Source: Lysobacterales bacterium (lineage in GTDB: Bacteria; Pseudomonadota; Gammaproteobacteria; Xanthomonadales; SZUA-36). Taken from it: DNA of 64,000 nucleotides. Below the pieces are notes generated by a model that worked only from the letters and a program-made list of their open reading frames with translations, was not told where the DNA came from and made no database searches. Shown here piece by piece: positions 53,323 through 62,359 of this stretch (within the stretch, counting starts at the first letter, position 1; every line of letters starts with the position of its first letter). Both the position numbers and the translations under genes were made by a program. Where the stretch lies: contig JAKITK010000010.1 of NCBI GenBank assembly GCA_021648125.1, forward strand, positions 1 to 64,000, in the 5' to 3' direction.

Positions 53323-53470
53323 TATCATCTATTAGATGATGTCAGTCTGGCCCGAGTCGTAACCACTGGACAGGTACCCCAAACAAGGTTTGAGTCAAAT
53401 AAAGGTTGGCAAACAGACCAGACCAGACCAAGCTAAATTGTATATATAAATACCTTATTAGGGTGTAAGC

Positions 53471-53731
53471 ATGGAAATCACTAATATTTCTGAAGCCAAA
53501 GCCAGCTTGTCCCAGTTAATTAAGCGGGTTCAGGAGACAGGCGAGTCAATCATTATTGGTAAGGCGGGCAAGCCGGTTGCTGTGCTGTCGCCATACCGGG
53601 CGGATACCACTGTGCGTAAACTTGGCGGTAGCTGGGAAGGAAAAGTTGAAATCTCAGAAGAATTTGATGCCCTTGACTCTTCTATAGAAAATAGTTTTTA
53701 CAAGGCATCGGTTTTTCCCAAAAACGAATGA
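53471..53731 (+). CDS. Phd/YefM-family antitoxin
   Basis: 86 residues: EITNISEAKASLSQLIKRVQ, ESIIIGKAGKPVAVLSPYRA, then a C-terminal toxin-binding segment. Start ATG at 53471. Its stop overlaps the start of a PIN toxin by four bases (ATGA), but that toxin is truncated, leaving an orphan antitoxin. Confidence 0.85.
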   Translation: MEITNISEAKASLSQLIKRVQETGESIIIGKAGKPVAVLSPYRADTTVRKLGGSWEGKVEISEEFDALDSSIENSFYKASVFPKNE

Positions 53732-53799
53732 ATCTGTTGCTTGATACCCATGTTCTGGTTGTCAGTTGTGTACTGAGGAACGCTTTTTTCCTGAAGTAA
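53728..53799 (+). pseudogene. truncated PIN-domain toxin
   Basis: MNLLLDTHVLVVSCVLRNAF: the first strand of a PIN domain with its catalytic Asp (LLLDTH), then unrelated sequence and a stop after 23 residues. Remainder deleted. Confidence 0.7.
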
Positions 53800-53819
53800 A
53801 TCAGTGCACCTCAAAAACT

Positions 53820-53876
53820 ACTAGCGAAGCTACCAACAGAATGATTTTGAAGGATCAGCTTGAGAAGCAAGAATAG
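53820..53876 (+). pseudogene. tail of a second Sel1-like gene copy
   Basis: The last codons read LKDQLEKQE before TAG, matching YKGQVEKKE at the end of the gene that stops at 55203. It is followed by the same hairpin and a lipoprotein 3' fragment, so a whole convergent gene pair was once duplicated. Confidence 0.5.
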
Positions 53877-53902
53877 GGGGCTTTACCGTATCTAATAAAA
53901 AA

Positions 53903-53928
53903 GGGACGGTACCTGAAGGCACCGCCCC
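53903..53928. terminator. GGGACGGT-type hairpin, copy 2
   Basis: GGGACGGTACC / GGCACCGCCCC with TGAA in the loop, between the tail at 53820-53876 and the lipoprotein fragment. Confidence 0.75.
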
Positions 53929-53939
53929 TGCGGTTGTTG

Positions 53940-54220
53940 CTATTTTTTTACTTGGTCATGTTTGAAAACTACACCCTTGCTGTTAAAGCTAGCACTAAAA
54001 TAGAGCCGCTCAAAAAGTGTAGAGATGAAGGGGTGTGTAGTTAGGCTGGGATTCTGTTCTTGCATAAATGTGTTACTTGCAGCTTGCATCTCCAATAGCA
54101 GTTTTGAATCTATACCCAGACTAATAAACTCGCCGTTTTTACTGTCTCCATCGTTCAGAAAACTCAGTAACTCGGTGTGCATGCCTTCTCCTACTGCAAT
54201 GCCTATAGCCGTCTTGCTGC
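53940..54220 (-). pseudogene. C-terminal fragment of lipoprotein-gene copy
   Basis: KTAIGIAVGEGMHTELLSFL, NGEFISLGIDSKLLLEMQAA, LFERLYFSASFNSKGVVFKH: the last 90 or so residues of a paralogue of the lipoprotein at 55242. Homology ends near 54220 and the gene has no 5' part. Confidence 0.82.
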
Positions 54221-54246
54221 GTTGGTCATCCATATTGATTATTTTA

Positions 54247-55203
54247 ATGTTTTTTTCTGGTTCAAGTTATGCTCAGGATCAGGAGGTTTGTATTCCTGGT
54301 GATATTTTAGGGCTAGTGTTAGTAGGCCTGTTTTTATTTGGTAATCCACTGGGTCAATTTTCTCAGCTTAGTTCAGAGAAAGTGTCACTTACTACAGCTT
54401 CAAAAATAGATAAGCCTAACAACCAGCTCAATAACGATAAGGTTTTTGACAGTGATAAGCTGCTTAGGTCAGGCAGGTCAAAGGAAACCAATGATCACAT
54501 CGGAACTTACAAAAATCATCGCGCCCAAGATGGTAATCTGAGCTTTGACCATGAGTATAGGGAGCGTTTATTAACACATGTAGGTCCAATATCAGAAGTC
54601 TTGCCAGATTTGCTAGAACTTGCTAATGCTGACGCTAAATTCAAGCTGTTTAGCGCAGCTTTAACATTTTGTGGTATTAAGAGTGAGCATGTAAAAGATT
54701 TTTGTCCTCAGGAATTAAAAAATTATAAACATGATACTTCGTATAAACAAGGTACTTCGACTGTATCGATATTTCACTTCGTAAAAAAGCTTGCTAATGA
54801 TGGTAGTGTAATGGCAATGTCGAATCTAATGTTCTTTGTGCCAAGCGCATTCAAAGACAGGTTAGATATGGAGAGAAATCTTTTACTGCGAATACAAAAC
54901 GCTGATGTTGTAACTGAATATTATCAATCTGTCAGGAAGTTCCTTGGAAATGCCGCCAACTCAGGATACCCTAATGCTATGCTCTCTATGGTCGATATAT
55001 ATTTATCCGGCTCAGGCATTGTAGGGCGTATGAATTACGCGACGGAGCATTTTTTTCTGGCCACTTTGGCCTTAATGCTATTTTTTTTTATTATAATAAA
55101 GTCTATGCATGATTTAATTTTGATATATTTAGCTCGTAGAAAATTTAATGAATATACTACCGATAGAGTAAGTTACAAGGGTCAGGTTGAGAAAAAAGAA
55201 TAG
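54247..55203 (+). CDS. Sel1-like exported/membrane protein
   Basis: About 318 residues if started at ATG 54247, which gives only the second half of a signal peptide (MFFSGSSYAQ). The frame is open upstream, but that part is antisense to the lipoprotein fragment, so the true 5' end may be lost. Helical repeats with Sel1-like spacing (FLGNAANSGYPNAMLSMVDI), and a C-terminal membrane helix (FFLATLALMLFFFIIIKSMH). Function unknown. Confidence 0.5.
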   Translation: MFFSGSSYAQDQEVCIPGDILGLVLVGLFLFGNPLGQFSQLSSEKVSLTTASKIDKPNNQLNNDKVFDSDKLLRSGRSKETNDHIGTYKNHRAQDGNLSFDHEYRERLLTHVGPISEVLPDLLELANADAKFKLFSAALTFCGIKSEHVKDFCPQELKNYKHDTSYKQGTSTVSIFHFVKKLANDGSVMAMSNLMFFVPSAFKDRLDMERNLLLRIQNADVVTEYYQSVRKFLGNAANSGYPNAMLSMVDIYLSGSGIVGRMNYATEHFFLATLALMLFFFIIIKSMHDLILIYLARRKFNEYTTDRVSYKGQVEKKE

Positions 55204-55228
55204 GGACGGCACCTCAAGGTACCGTCCC
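55203..55228. terminator. GGGACGGT-type hairpin, copy 3
   Basis: GGGACGGCACC / GGTACCGTCCC around TCAA, directly after the TAG of the Sel1-like gene and 14 bases before the end of the lipoprotein gene. Serves both converging genes. Confidence 0.8.
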
Positions 55229-55241
55229 TGTTTTAGGCGCG

Positions 55242-57032
55242 TTATTTTTTCAGTTGAGTTGTTTGATTAATAACTATACCCTTGCTAGTGAAGCTGGCAC
55301 TGATATAGAGTCGCTCAAACAGTGGCGGGATAGCAGGCGTAGTCTGGCTGGAATGATCATCTTGCATAAACGCTGTACTGGCAGCTTCCATCTTCGACTG
55401 GAATTCTCCATCTATACCTACGCTAATAAATTCCCCGCCTTTACTGCCTCCGTCTGCGAGGAAATCCAGTAGTTTTGTGTGCATGCCTTCACCTGCGGCA
55501 ACGCCGATAGCCGACTTACTTATCGCGGCCCACACGGGTTCATCGGGTTTAGGTATACCCTCAAGCGTCAGTTCGACTGGGTCAGCGCCGGGGCTCAGGT
55601 CGAGTTCAGCCAGTTCAGGCAAAAACATTTGACCCATACCTACCAACATTTCAGGATTACTGGTCAATAAGGCAAGCATGGCCTTGATTTTTTGTGGTAC
55701 AGGGTTGGACATCGCGATTTGCCCGAGGTCCAGTTCATCAATAAACAGCTTAAAACCGATGAGATTACCCACAAATGGCGGCATTGGACGGTTCAGCCCT
55801 TCATAGGCTTGGGCATATGTCTGATTTAACCCTGCCAATTGCTCACATTTATAGGGGTTTTCAACGCGTTTTTTTGCAGTTTCCAGTAACCATTCACGCG
55901 CTTTAGCAAAATTCAACGCGAAGCCGATGTTCAGCAACCCTCCGCTGCCAGTTGTCGATAGGGCGTCAGCTATCACCAGGCTTTGTAAATCATTCGCGAG
56001 TTCCTGTTGTAATTCAATAGTGAAGCTGGATTTAGTTTCTGTTGGGCTGAGGCTGTGATAACCGCTGTGCATACGCGGGTAAGTTGCCGCCATTGAATTA
56101 TACTCATCGCGGCATATCTGGGTGATTGACTGAGCATCAAATTCGAGCATCTGTCGCATTGTGGAGGCAGCGCTGGAATCACTATTCAAAAACAAATCAA
56201 ACAGTTTGAGAGTATCTAGCCAGCCACTACCATAGTTTGTGTAATCGTTGTTTTGATTAAGTGTGGTCAGTGATTTAATAAGGTCTAACTGATTTTCCGG
56301 TTTGCTCTGTGCGAGGATGTTAGGCAACGCTTCTGTGGCCAAGCTGGTTGGAATAAAACTGAGGGCAAACTCATTGGCATCAATGCTGGTGATAAGTTGA
56401 AACTGGTCATTTCCTGCTTGCCAGTACTTTCTTCCATTCAGCGTTTTCTCTTCAGGGATACCGCCAGCCTCAGTGAAGGCTTTTTCAAGCGTGGCGCGTA
56501 AACGCGCCTCGTCACCAATTTCCATACGCACTACCGGGAATAAGCCTAAACCATAAATTACAGATTTGGCATCCGCGCTGAAACCGATTTTCTCAATCCC
56601 TTCTATCCCCGGATTGTTGATTAAATCGTTAAGAATTGAGTGGACAAATGCGAGATGTGCGAAGCTGGTATCATCGAGAAAATTATTGTCGCTATCGTTA
56701 TTCACATCCTTATCGACACCGGTATCGATATCGCTGGTCGGAGTGTCGTCTGTCAATTGCTCTGAATCCTTTACGAAGCCAGCGATATTGTCGCGTAGGC
56801 TGGTATATAGTGGTAGGGCATTTTTCAGATAAGCATCGGTCACATCGCTGGGAATGCTCTCAAGATTTGCAAACAGATAGGGTGTATCTGCCGGGACAAA
56901 TTCAAAAAGCTCAGATTTAGTTTTAGTGACCGTTGTTGTGTTGGTTGGCGGGCTTGTTGTTTCATCGCTTTGCTTGCAGGCAGTCAATAAGAGCGGTGTT
57001 GAAATAGCCAGTATCAGAAGTATGCGTTTCAT
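55242..57032 (-). CDS. large lipoprotein of unknown function
   Basis: 596 residues. Lipoprotein signal with lipobox LLLTAC (Cys about residue 19), then a Thr/Ser-rich linker and a long globular part (FVPADTPYLFANLESIPSDV near the start, KSAIGVAAGEGMHTKLLDFL and FERLYISASFTSKGIVI near the end). Resembles DUF3352-type proteins in the opening motif only. Intact copy of the family whose fragments lie at 48480 and 53940. Confidence 0.82.
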   Translation of the reverse strand: MKRILLILAISTPLLLTACKQSDETTSPPTNTTTVTKTKSELFEFVPADTPYLFANLESIPSDVTDAYLKNALPLYTSLRDNIAGFVKDSEQLTDDTPTSDIDTGVDKDVNNDSDNNFLDDTSFAHLAFVHSILNDLINNPGIEGIEKIGFSADAKSVIYGLGLFPVVRMEIGDEARLRATLEKAFTEAGGIPEEKTLNGRKYWQAGNDQFQLITSIDANEFALSFIPTSLATEALPNILAQSKPENQLDLIKSLTTLNQNNDYTNYGSGWLDTLKLFDLFLNSDSSAASTMRQMLEFDAQSITQICRDEYNSMAATYPRMHSGYHSLSPTETKSSFTIELQQELANDLQSLVIADALSTTGSGGLLNIGFALNFAKAREWLLETAKKRVENPYKCEQLAGLNQTYAQAYEGLNRPMPPFVGNLIGFKLFIDELDLGQIAMSNPVPQKIKAMLALLTSNPEMLVGMGQMFLPELAELDLSPGADPVELTLEGIPKPDEPVWAAISKSAIGVAAGEGMHTKLLDFLADGGSKGGEFISVGIDGEFQSKMEAASTAFMQDDHSSQTTPAIPPLFERLYISASFTSKGIVINQTTQLKK

Positions 57033-57127
57033 AAGTATTCCTTTTTAAATGGTGATGTAGTGAAGTATAACACTAAGTGTCGATATTTTCAATAAATTTT
57101 ATCACTTTTCTGGGCCCTTGCTAAGCT

Positions 57128-57808
57128 TTATTGGTGGACTGCAGCCACTTTTTTGCGCAATAACTCCAGCCTTTTGCGGGTGCCGCTATCATACCAGTGT
57201 CCGTGAAAGACTTCCCCTGTCACTTTAGCAGCGACCATGGCAGTTTTTAGCAGTGGTACCAGGCTGTATTTACCGGCGCTACTGGCTGCGAACAGTTTTG
57301 GATGGTAGATACCGATACCGCTAAAAGTGAGTTTATCAGCAGGGCTTGATGCAGTATCAGCTTTAATCAGTCCGTGGTTAAGGTAAAAATCACCCTCGGG
57401 GTTGTGCTCAGGGTTGGGCACCATAACTAAGTGAGCATGCGAGCAGTGGTGGTTGCGCAGCTTATACAGGGGGTAATCTGTCCAAATATCAGCATTGATG
57501 ACCAAAAATGCAGAGTCACCCAGTAGGGGAAGGGCTTTAAAAATACCGCCGCCAGTTTCTAAGGCTTCCGATTCACGCGAATAATGGATATTAATACCCC
57601 AGCGATCGCCATTCCCGGCAAAGGCTTCTATTTGTTCACCAAGGTGGGCCAGGTTAATAATAATTTCTCTAAAGCCAGCGCGCGCCAAATTTTCCAGGTG
57701 CCACTGCAATAAGGGTTTGCCATTGACATCAATTAGAGCTTTCGGAGTGTGGTCGGTCAAAGGCTGCAAGCGTTCGCCACGACCGGCGGCGAGGATCATT
57801 GCGCGCAT
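57128..57808 (-). CDS. murU: MurNAc-1-phosphate uridylyltransferase MurU
   Basis: 226 residues, nucleotidyltransferase: MILAAGRGERLQPLTDHTPK, the metal Asp in LVINADIW, ETGGGIFKALPLLG. With AmgK it forms the anabolic peptidoglycan recycling route that bypasses de novo synthesis. Follows amgK on the same strand after about 120 bases. Confidence 0.9.
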   Translation of the reverse strand: MRAMILAAGRGERLQPLTDHTPKALIDVNGKPLLQWHLENLARAGFREIIINLAHLGEQIEAFAGNGDRWGINIHYSRESEALETGGGIFKALPLLGDSAFLVINADIWTDYPLYKLRNHHCSHAHLVMVPNPEHNPEGDFYLNHGLIKADTASSPADKLTFSGIGIYHPKLFAASSAGKYSLVPLLKTAMVAAKVTGEVFHGHWYDSGTRKRLELLRKKVAAVHQ

Positions 57809-57929
57809 AGCTGTGTGCCTTGAAGGTAGCGTTCAGTCGCCATAAAATTACCTTGTGCTTATGTCAATTATTTAGCCTAGGTTGCGACTAAAACATAACC
57901 CAATTTTACCCTGATACAACGCGCTCTGG

Positions 57930-58901
57930 TTAACTTTTCGATATTTTCCTGCTGTTAAGGGTGTTCAAAAGCGTTTCAAATTCAGGGTAACGCTGAAGAA
58001 TATCCAGGCAGTAATCATGAAACCTTGGAATCATCTCCAGATAACCACTTTTTTTATCGCGGTAATGGAGTCGCGCGAATATCCCTACAATCTTTAAATT
58101 TCGCTGTAGACTCATAAAATCGCATTGCCGTTGCCATTCCTCAACAGAAATATCCAGCACCAGCTGTTGCCGAAACTGCTCGCACCAAGCGGTTATTCTA
58201 TCGCGTGGCCAGCTGATATAACGATCCCATAATAAGGAAACCAGATCATAACTAATAGGACCGATGAGGGCATCTTGATAATCAATAATACCGGGGTTGT
58301 TATCTTCAGTTTTCAGCAGATTACAAGAGTGGAAGTCACGATGCACAAAAACCTGCGGTTGCGATTGGGCTGATTGAATCAGCGTATTGCACAGTTGTTC
58401 CCAGCTTAATTGTTCGCTGAGGCTAAACGGCTGGTGTTTATGTTGGCTCAGATACCAGTCGGGAAACAGGTCAAGTTCCGTTTGCAGCAAGCGGGAACTA
58501 TAGCTGGGTAAACCGCTAGTATTTACATTTTTCGCAAACTCCCCCAATACCCTAAACAAGGGCTGAAAACAGTCATCAGCAGTTTCATCCTCAATTAGCG
58601 GCTTATATTGGGTATCACCCAAGTCCTCTAATAACAACAGACCATTTTGCAGATCAATGCGCAAAATTTCAGGGGCATGCAAACCGGCATCCCGTAAGCG
58701 CTGGGTTATTTCAATAAAGGTGGTGCAATCTTCTTTATCCGGTGGCGCGTCCATTACTACCCAGCTTTGATGCTTGAGGCGCAGGCGAAAATAACGCCGA
58801 AAGCTAGCATCCTCAGCGATAGTCGTTATTTCCATAGCATCATCTTTTAGCCAATCTAGGCCGAACTGATGGACTAATTGTTTTCTTTGGTCGTTAAGCA
58901 T
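57930..58901 (-). CDS. amgK: anomeric MurNAc/GlcNAc kinase AmgK
   Basis: 323 residues, aminoglycoside phosphotransferase fold: FRRYFRLRLKHQSWVVMDAP, HRDFHSCNLL (catalytic Asp) and IIDYQDALIGPISYDLVSLL (metal site). Phosphorylates amino sugars at C1 for MurU. In Pseudomonas-type genomes lptD is divergent to it; here the neighbour is a protease gene. Confidence 0.9.
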   Translation of the reverse strand: MLNDQRKQLVHQFGLDWLKDDAMEITTIAEDASFRRYFRLRLKHQSWVVMDAPPDKEDCTTFIEITQRLRDAGLHAPEILRIDLQNGLLLLEDLGDTQYKPLIEDETADDCFQPLFRVLGEFAKNVNTSGLPSYSSRLLQTELDLFPDWYLSQHKHQPFSLSEQLSWEQLCNTLIQSAQSQPQVFVHRDFHSCNLLKTEDNNPGIIDYQDALIGPISYDLVSLLWDRYISWPRDRITAWCEQFRQQLVLDISVEEWQRQCDFMSLQRNLKIVGIFARLHYRDKKSGYLEMIPRFHDYCLDILQRYPEFETLLNTLNSRKISKS

Positions 58902-59130
58902 AGGTGCTTGCTCTTAATTAGGTGATAACGCTTTACGGCAATTAAATTATGATGGTGTAATGTTAATCTAAACAGGTTTTTTTACTAGGGGTTCTACCCC
59001 GAATAGATGGACATCTCTAAAATACATTAATAATAGTCACGGATGTGTAATATTCTGGTTATCTACCGTGCTACACGAATACAGTGAGAGTATAGGCTAT
59101 ACTATAAAGTCTTCACATGAAGGATGGGTT

Positions 59131-60519
59131 ATGAAGATACTATTCACTGGAATGATAGCTTTATTGTTGGCCTTTACGGGCAATGCGGCAGCGGATATTC
59201 TTGGCCTCGGGTCGCCATCAGTAAGTAAATCAATATTAACCACTCAAACCGAACAGCAGCCAGCAAAGGTAGCTGTTGAGCAAAGCTGGCAGCTATCCTC
59301 GGCGACTGCAACGGCTTTACTTAGTACCAAAATAGGCCAGTCGCTGATTATTAACGACTTCCCACAGCTAACGCAACAGCCCCAAAAAAAATCCGTTAGT
59401 AACGCCATTACCCTGAAGCGGTATGAGTTATTCGCTCCCGGTGCGCGTATCATTGTTATCTCCGATCAAGGGCAACAAGAAATTATTCGCCCCCAGCTTT
59501 ATGCATTCTCCTCAAGCAAAGACGGTGTTGGGCTATTGGTAGATCCCCGTACTGGTAATGTTACTGGGTTGCATAACCAGGCTGGTATCAGTATGGATAT
59601 TACCGGTAATCTTAACTCCGGCCTGAACTTCAAAAAAACCCTGAGCGACCAAGCTGGCGCCGAATCCTTATACCAATGTGGAACCACAATGGCGAACCAA
59701 CCTGGAGATCCATTTGCCCAAGTTGCTGAAGCATTAAGCTCAAGAAGCGCCAGTATCAGCACCACAAGCACGACTAGTTACCAAGCGGTAATCGCTGTAG
59801 ATACAGATATGCAGTGGATGGACGGAAAAGGTAACAACACCACAACTGCGATGAATTATATCAATACCATTTTCGTTAATATGAATGTATTTATGGAAAG
59901 GGATCTGTCATTACGCCTGCTAATCGGGGTTACTTACCTGCGAATCGGCTCAGACCCAATCCCACCTGAAGACGATATCGCCGCCTATCTTAACGACTTT
60001 GGTGAGTACTGGAGAGTCAACCAAACTGCTGTAGAGCGAGACTTTACCGTACTTTTTAGTGGTGAGAATATTGCCTCAAACGCATTCTCAGGGGTTGCCT
60101 GGCTGGATCAATATTGCCAAAATGGATTTGTATTCGGAGCCAACAACACCGCTGGTAGTTATAGCGTAAACAGGATTGGCTCTAATGCCAGCGCCGGCTT
60201 TATTTCCCAATTTGTAGGGCATGAGCTGGGGCATAACCTCGGTTCTCCGCATACCCACTGTTACACTCCTGCAGTAGACACCTGTTTTAATGCTGAGGCT
60301 GGTTGCTATACTGGTGGGGTATCCTGCCCGGTTGGCGGTAAGGGTACTATTATGAGCAATTGCCACTTTGGTGCTCCAAACGGTGCGGGCTGTGGCTTAA
60401 GCAATAGTGAGTACCACCCTACCGTAATTGGACTGTTAAATAGCCGAATAACGGCTAATAGCCCGAGTTGTATCGCGCCACTTATGCTGACTGGAATTTT
60501 TGAAGACGGCTTTGAGTAG
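59131..60519 (+). CDS. secreted metzincin (M12-like) metalloprotease
   Basis: 462 residues from ATG 59131 (GAAGGATGG just upstream; family-like signal peptide ILFTGMIALLLAFTGNAAA starts here). Propeptide-like region to about residue 200, then a catalytic domain with FVGHELGHNLGSPHTHC (HExxHxxGxxH) and Met-turn GTIMSNCH, with many Cys. The last residues IFEDGFE match a short C-terminal tail seen on secreted proteins of gammaproteobacteria. Confidence 0.85.
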   Translation: MKILFTGMIALLLAFTGNAAADILGLGSPSVSKSILTTQTEQQPAKVAVEQSWQLSSATATALLSTKIGQSLIINDFPQLTQQPQKKSVSNAITLKRYELFAPGARIIVISDQGQQEIIRPQLYAFSSSKDGVGLLVDPRTGNVTGLHNQAGISMDITGNLNSGLNFKKTLSDQAGAESLYQCGTTMANQPGDPFAQVAEALSSRSASISTTSTTSYQAVIAVDTDMQWMDGKGNNTTTAMNYINTIFVNMNVFMERDLSLRLLIGVTYLRIGSDPIPPEDDIAAYLNDFGEYWRVNQTAVERDFTVLFSGENIASNAFSGVAWLDQYCQNGFVFGANNTAGSYSVNRIGSNASAGFISQFVGHELGHNLGSPHTHCYTPAVDTCFNAEAGCYTGGVSCPVGGKGTIMSNCHFGAPNGAGCGLSNSEYHPTVIGLLNSRITANSPSCIAPLMLTGIFEDGFE

Positions 60520-60651
60520 CTAGTGTTGTTATTGCCACGGTAGAAACTGAGGCGTACTGTGCATGTCCTATACCGTTACTATACCGTTACACCTTAAACT
60601 ATCTTACACAGAGGCACCGAGCGGGCGAAAAATCTATTCCTCTGATAGCCA

Positions 60652-61908
60652 TCAACAAAATTCTTCGAGTGTTTTCTGCAGGGCATAGACCGCATCCCGT
60701 AGTTGCTCATCAGTGATGACCAGCGGCGGCATCAGGTAGAAAACATGACCGAGCGGCCGGAACAGATAGCCCTGTTCGAGCAGGGATGCTTTGATTTTCG
60801 CCACCGGAGGCTTGGTTTCGGGCTTGAGTTCAACCACGCCAATCATGCCGAGAAATCGCAGTTCTTTCACGCTATCTAATTCCGTCATCGGCTGCATCCA
60901 TTGCCGCATTTTTTCGGCCATCTCGGCGGCGCGCTCAACAGTGGCTTCAGCCTCGTAGATATCAAGTGCGGCGAGTGCGGCGGCGCAGCCAATAGGGTGC
61001 CCGGCATAGGTGTTGCCGTGGTAAAAGGTGCGGTCAGATGAGCCGGTGTCGGAGAAAGTAGCGTAGATTTTGTCCTTCACAATGCAGGCGCTCATAGGCA
61101 TGTAGCCAGCCGTCAATGCCTTGCCGACAGTGACCATATCGGGGTCAATATGTGCATGATTAAAGGCGAATCTCTTGCCCGTGCGGCCAAAGCCCATGGC
61201 TATTTCATCAACGATTAACAATACCTCGTTGGCGGCACAACATTCAGCCAATTGTTTGAGGTATTCCGCTGGATAGATCTTCATGCCCGCAGACCCCAAG
61301 CACAGTGGCTCGACAATCACAGCAGCTAATTTATCTTTATGTTCTTCAATCACTTTTTGGCTGGCAGTAAAATCGCCATTCAGCGGAAACGGAAGTTTGG
61401 CTGGATGTGATACAATTTTTTCAAACGGTTTATGGAAGCCATCTACAAATCCGACGCCAAGTGCGCCAAGCGAGTCACCGTGGTAGCCTTGGTCCATTCC
61501 GATTACCCAGGTTTTTTCTGGGCGACCGAGATTATACCAATATTGGATCGCGATTTTCAGTGCCGCCTCCACAGCCGAACAGCCATCACTGGCAAACAGT
61601 GTATGGCGATCAGGGGAGGGCATCAGTCCAGCAAGCCGATCGGCCAACGCCAATACACTCGGATGGGTGAGGCTCCCGGTAATACTGTGCTGCAAAACGC
61701 CTGCTTGCTGCTGGATGGCTTTCACCACCTGCGGATGCCCATGGCCCAGCGCACATGCCCACCAACTAGAAACAATATCTACATAGCGCTTACCAGTGTC
61801 ATCGAAGAGGTAAATCCCCTCACCACGCAAGATATTCGGAAAACCCTTTTCAATCGCAGAAAACGGCGTGTATGGGTGGAAAACTTTATTTTTCATGGTG
61901 TTTCTCAT
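60652..61908 (-). CDS. bioA: adenosylmethionine-8-amino-7-oxononanoate aminotransferase
   Basis: 418 residues, class III aminotransferase: SSWWACALGHGHP, SDGCSAVEAALKIA, GYHGDSLGALGVG, VEPLCLGSAGM, LIVDEIAMGFGRTG and PLP Lys in TVGKALTAGYMP, FYHGNTYAGHP. Biotin synthesis. MRNTMKN start at 61908 or 61896. No other bio genes lie nearby. Confidence 0.92.
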   Translation of the reverse strand: MRNTMKNKVFHPYTPFSAIEKGFPNILRGEGIYLFDDTGKRYVDIVSSWWACALGHGHPQVVKAIQQQAGVLQHSITGSLTHPSVLALADRLAGLMPSPDRHTLFASDGCSAVEAALKIAIQYWYNLGRPEKTWVIGMDQGYHGDSLGALGVGFVDGFHKPFEKIVSHPAKLPFPLNGDFTASQKVIEEHKDKLAAVIVEPLCLGSAGMKIYPAEYLKQLAECCAANEVLLIVDEIAMGFGRTGKRFAFNHAHIDPDMVTVGKALTAGYMPMSACIVKDKIYATFSDTGSSDRTFYHGNTYAGHPIGCAAALAALDIYEAEATVERAAEMAEKMRQWMQPMTELDSVKELRFLGMIGVVELKPETKPPVAKIKASLLEQGYLFRPLGHVFYLMPPLVITDEQLRDAVYALQKTLEEFC

Positions 61909-62359
61909 TTTTTAAGAAAATGCTATCGATCCAGCAAACCTTCAACTTCCACTCACGCAGACTTAACGCACCGCACAAAGCACTAGTTAGCATTTAGAGT
62001 ATAAGTAGGATTAAAGCTCTTTTCCATAATTTTGCAGTTAATTCTTCACGGTTTTTTACAGTGTTCTTTATGGCTGTTGCCGTCATTCATTGAATTGGCT
62101 AGCTTTGGTAAGGTTTTTCCCAGACTCACTTGCATCCGCGTTACTCATGATAAAAGCTAAGCCTAGCCATCTAAAATTTAGATGCGTTGCCTCACATTAG
62201 AGGTAACTTTAACTTTCTTGAAAATCAGCCGAAGTTTCCTCAAGGCTTTGTTTGATACTGCTGAACGATGGTTGGGCGAAGCTACTTTAGCATCCGAAAG
62301 TAAGTTTCTCATTGACCACCTGATACAAAAATTTGAAAATCGGTCAACCCGGTTCGGTA
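61909..62359. other. intergenic region upstream of bioA
   Basis: About 450 bases without a convincing gene. It must contain the bioA promoter on the minus strand. I saw no clear BirA-type operator or terminator. A 71-codon plus-strand frame at 62182-62397 lacks a ribosome-binding site and overlaps the fructokinase end. Confidence 0.5.

Noticed and set aside
54025-54246. Upstream extension of the Sel1-like gene
   Set aside because: This stretch is antisense to a lipoprotein-gene fragment, so the extension is accidental; the start was placed at 54247 with reservations.
60570-60592. Tandem TATACCGTTAC repeat
   Set aside because: Two short units in an intergenic gap, no partner sequence or gene; not informative.
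61432-61986. 184-codon open frame on the plus strand
   Set aside because: Antisense to bioA, no recognised motif.
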